Assembly: GCA_937901485.1 (NCBI GenBank)
Contig: CALGTT010000280.1
Location: 1-5,591 of the forward strand
Length of the DNA: 5,591 bases
Direction: 5' to 3'
Source: an uncultured Ruminococcus sp.
GTDB lineage: Bacteria > Bacillota > Clostridia > Oscillospirales > Ruminococcaceae
The position numbers were made by a program, and so were the translations under genes. Shown piece after piece: positions 4,414 through 5,591 of the stretch. The notes under the pieces are model-generated. The model was not told where the DNA came from. It searched no databases and saw only the letters and a list, made by a program, of their open reading frames with translations. Position 1 is the stretch's first letter. Every line of letters begins with the position of its first letter.

Positions 4414-4429
4414 GTACAATATATAGTGG
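4414..4429. promoter_or_regulatory. NrdR box, proximal copy overlapping the nrdD ribosome binding site
   Basis: GTACAATATATAGTGG matches 13 of 16 positions of acaCwAtATaTwGtgt with the full core CaAtATaTaGtg. It lies just downstream of the expected transcription start and its last bases are the first of the GGAGG at 4428-4432. A weaker core-only match (AATATATAG) lies at 4392-4400, 26 bp upstream rather than the usual 31-32. Repression by ATP/dATP-loaded NrdR would fit nrdD being the target. Confidence 0.72.
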
Positions 4430-4441
4430 AGGTAGATAGAT

Positions 4442-5591
4442 ATGCCAACATCGATCAAAAAGCGTGATAATAGAGTTGTACCGTTCGATGCCAAAAAGAT
4501 CGCCAACGCGATCTTCAAAGCTGCAAAGGCTGTGGGCGGTACGGATTTTGAAGAAGCCAAGTCCGTTGCACAGGAGGTCTGCGAGCTTTGCGACAATTCC
4601 TATGACGAGATCCCGACGGTAGAACAGATTCAGGATCTTGTAGAAAAGGTGCTGATCGAGCGCGGACATGCACAGACGGCAAAGGCGTACATCCTGTACC
4701 GCTACGAGCGCACACGCGCACGAGAGATGAAGACCAACCTCATGGGCGTGCTCAACGAGCTGACGTTCCATTCCGCGAAGGACAGCGACATCAAGCGTGA
4801 GAATGCCAACATTGACGGCGACACGGCAATGGGCACGATGCTCAAATACGGCAGTGTTTCCGCGAAGGAATTCTATGAGATGTATGTGCTCAAGCCGGAA
4901 CATGCAAAGGCACACGCCAAGGGTGACATCCACATCCATGACCTCGACTTCCTGACGCTGACAACGACCTGCTGCCAGATCGACCTGATCAAGCTGTTCA
5001 AGGGCGGTTTCTCCACAGGTCACGGCTTCCTGCGTGAGCCGAATGACATTTCGAGCTACTCGGCACTCGCCTGCATCGCCATCCAGTCCAACCAGAACGA
5101 CCAGCACGGCGGTCAGAGCGTACCGAATTTTGATTATGCAATGGCGGACGGCGTGCGCAAGACCTACGCGTCCCGCTACAAGCAGAATGTGGCGCGTGCA
5201 CTGGAGCTGCTGGGCGGCTGCGAAAACGCCGCAGAGCTGACGGATGCGGTAATGGGCAGACTTGCCGAAGAGAGCATCATGCCGGTGCTGGCGAATGACA
5301 ATGGCTTTGCAGAAAAGGCTGCGCAGGCACTTTCCGCCGACGTTCCGGCAGAGCTGGCAGAAAAGGTGCTGACATTCGCAGCAAAGCACGCCTACAAGGA
5401 AACCAACCGCGCGACCTATCAGGCGATGGAGGCTCTGGTACATAACCTGAACACCATGCACTCCCGTGCCGGTGCCCAGACTCCCTTCTCCTCCATCAAC
5501 TACGGTACCGATACCTCTCCCGAGGGCCGCATGGTCATCCGCAACATCCTGCTGGCTCTGGAGGCCGGCCTCGGTCACGGCGAGACCTGCA
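4442..5591 (+). CDS. nrdD: Anaerobic (class III) ribonucleoside-triphosphate reductase, N-terminal 383 residues
   Basis: Open from ATG 4442 to the window edge with no stop, so the 3' part lies outside. GGAGG at 4428-4432 with a 9-nt gap sets the start. The enzyme uses a glycyl radical, made by the activase NrdG, to reduce ribonucleoside triphosphates to deoxyribonucleotides without oxygen. Residues 3-92 are an ATP-cone (IKKRDNRVVPFDAKKIANAI), the allosteric domain that senses ATP/dATP. The catalytic barrel follows: GDIHIHDLDFLTLTTTCCQ (161-179), where one of Cys177/178 should be the active-site cysteine, then STGHGFLREPNDISSYS (191-207), NQNDQHGGQSVPNFDY (217-232), and RAGAQTPFSSINYGTDTSPE (342-361). 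The glycyl-radical loop and C-terminal zinc-binding cysteines are beyond the window, as would be nrdG if it is adjacent. NrdR boxes at its promoter support repression when deoxynucleotide levels are high. Confidence 0.96.
   Translation, partial: MPTSIKKRDNRVVPFDAKKIANAIFKAAKAVGGTDFEEAKSVAQEVCELCDNSYDEIPTVEQIQDLVEKVLIERGHAQTAKAYILYRYERTRAREMKTNLMGVLNELTFHSAKDSDIKRENANIDGDTAMGTMLKYGSVSAKEFYEMYVLKPEHAKAHAKGDIHIHDLDFLTLTTTCCQIDLIKLFKGGFSTGHGFLREPNDISSYSALACIAIQSNQNDQHGGQSVPNFDYAMADGVRKTYASRYKQNVARALELLGGCENAAELTDAVMGRLAEESIMPVLANDNGFAEKAAQALSADVPAELAEKVLTFAAKHAYKETNRATYQAMEALVHNLNTMHSRAGAQTPFSSINYGTDTSPEGRMVIRNILLALEAGLGHGETC

Noticed and set aside
4410..4439. Nine-codon upstream frame (MSTIYSGGR) ending 2 nt before nrdD
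   Set aside because: Could suggest a leader peptide, but it has no Shine-Dalgarno of its own and is explained by the NrdR box and the nrdD ribosome site sequence.
4392..4441. Possible cobalamin riboswitch or other long leader before nrdD
   Set aside because: The predicted leader is only about 44 nt and no conserved riboswitch box is present.
4355..5578. 407-codon open frame on the - strand opposite nrdD
   Set aside because: It is antisense to an unmistakable NrdD reading frame, runs through the nrdD promoter and has no recognisable domain.

Overview
The window looks like chromosomal DNA of an anaerobic clostridial Firmicute, most like the Ruminococcus/Oscillospiraceae group. Three things point there: a SCIFF (six cysteines in forty-five residues) ranthipeptide precursor with its dedicated radical SAM maturase, an oxygen-sensitive class III ribonucleotide reductase, and strong AGGAGG-type ribosome binding sites with textbook sigma-A promoters. 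I see no insertion sequence, tRNA, rRNA, CRISPR array or phage gene. The genus is an inference; the clostridial placement is well supported.

Left part, + strand (1-2769). The window opens in the last 37 codons of a GltA/GltD-type glutamate synthase small subunit. It is followed 16 nt later by yajC (Sec translocon accessory protein), here with an unusual signal-peptide-like N-terminus. Next comes a 131-residue four-helix membrane protein of the TIGR04086 type, whose start region is folded into a long hairpin. Then comes scfA, a 45-codon gene for the SCIFF peptide, with its own strong promoter, and after a strong intrinsic terminator scfB, the radical SAM/SPASM enzyme that installs thioether cross-links in SCIFF. 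The promoter-scfA-terminator-scfB order suggests abundant peptide message and less maturase message made by read-through. No protease or dedicated exporter for the peptide lies in the window.

Middle part, - strand (2817-4021). A type I DAHP synthase (first step of the shikimate pathway) is read from a fully consensus promoter with a short leader. A 52-residue two-helix membrane protein of unknown function follows it by 17 nt. This unit converges on scfB, and the two share one compact hairpin terminator at 2783-2812.

Right part, + strand (4022-5591). A 420-nt AT-rich divergent intergenic region separates the DAHP synthase gene from nrdD, which runs off the end of the window after 383 codons. 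This region holds the two divergent promoters, two strong matches to the NrdR operator on either side of the nrdD promoter (199 bp apart), a pair of DnaA-box-like sequences and some short inverted repeats.

The SCIFF system is a known ranthipeptide family, so the locus is not a new class. The least explained items are the start-codon hairpin before the TIGR04086 gene, the palindrome over the scfA promoter, the 5'-terminal hairpin of the scfA message, the widely spaced NrdR boxes, and the small membrane protein behind DAHP synthase.
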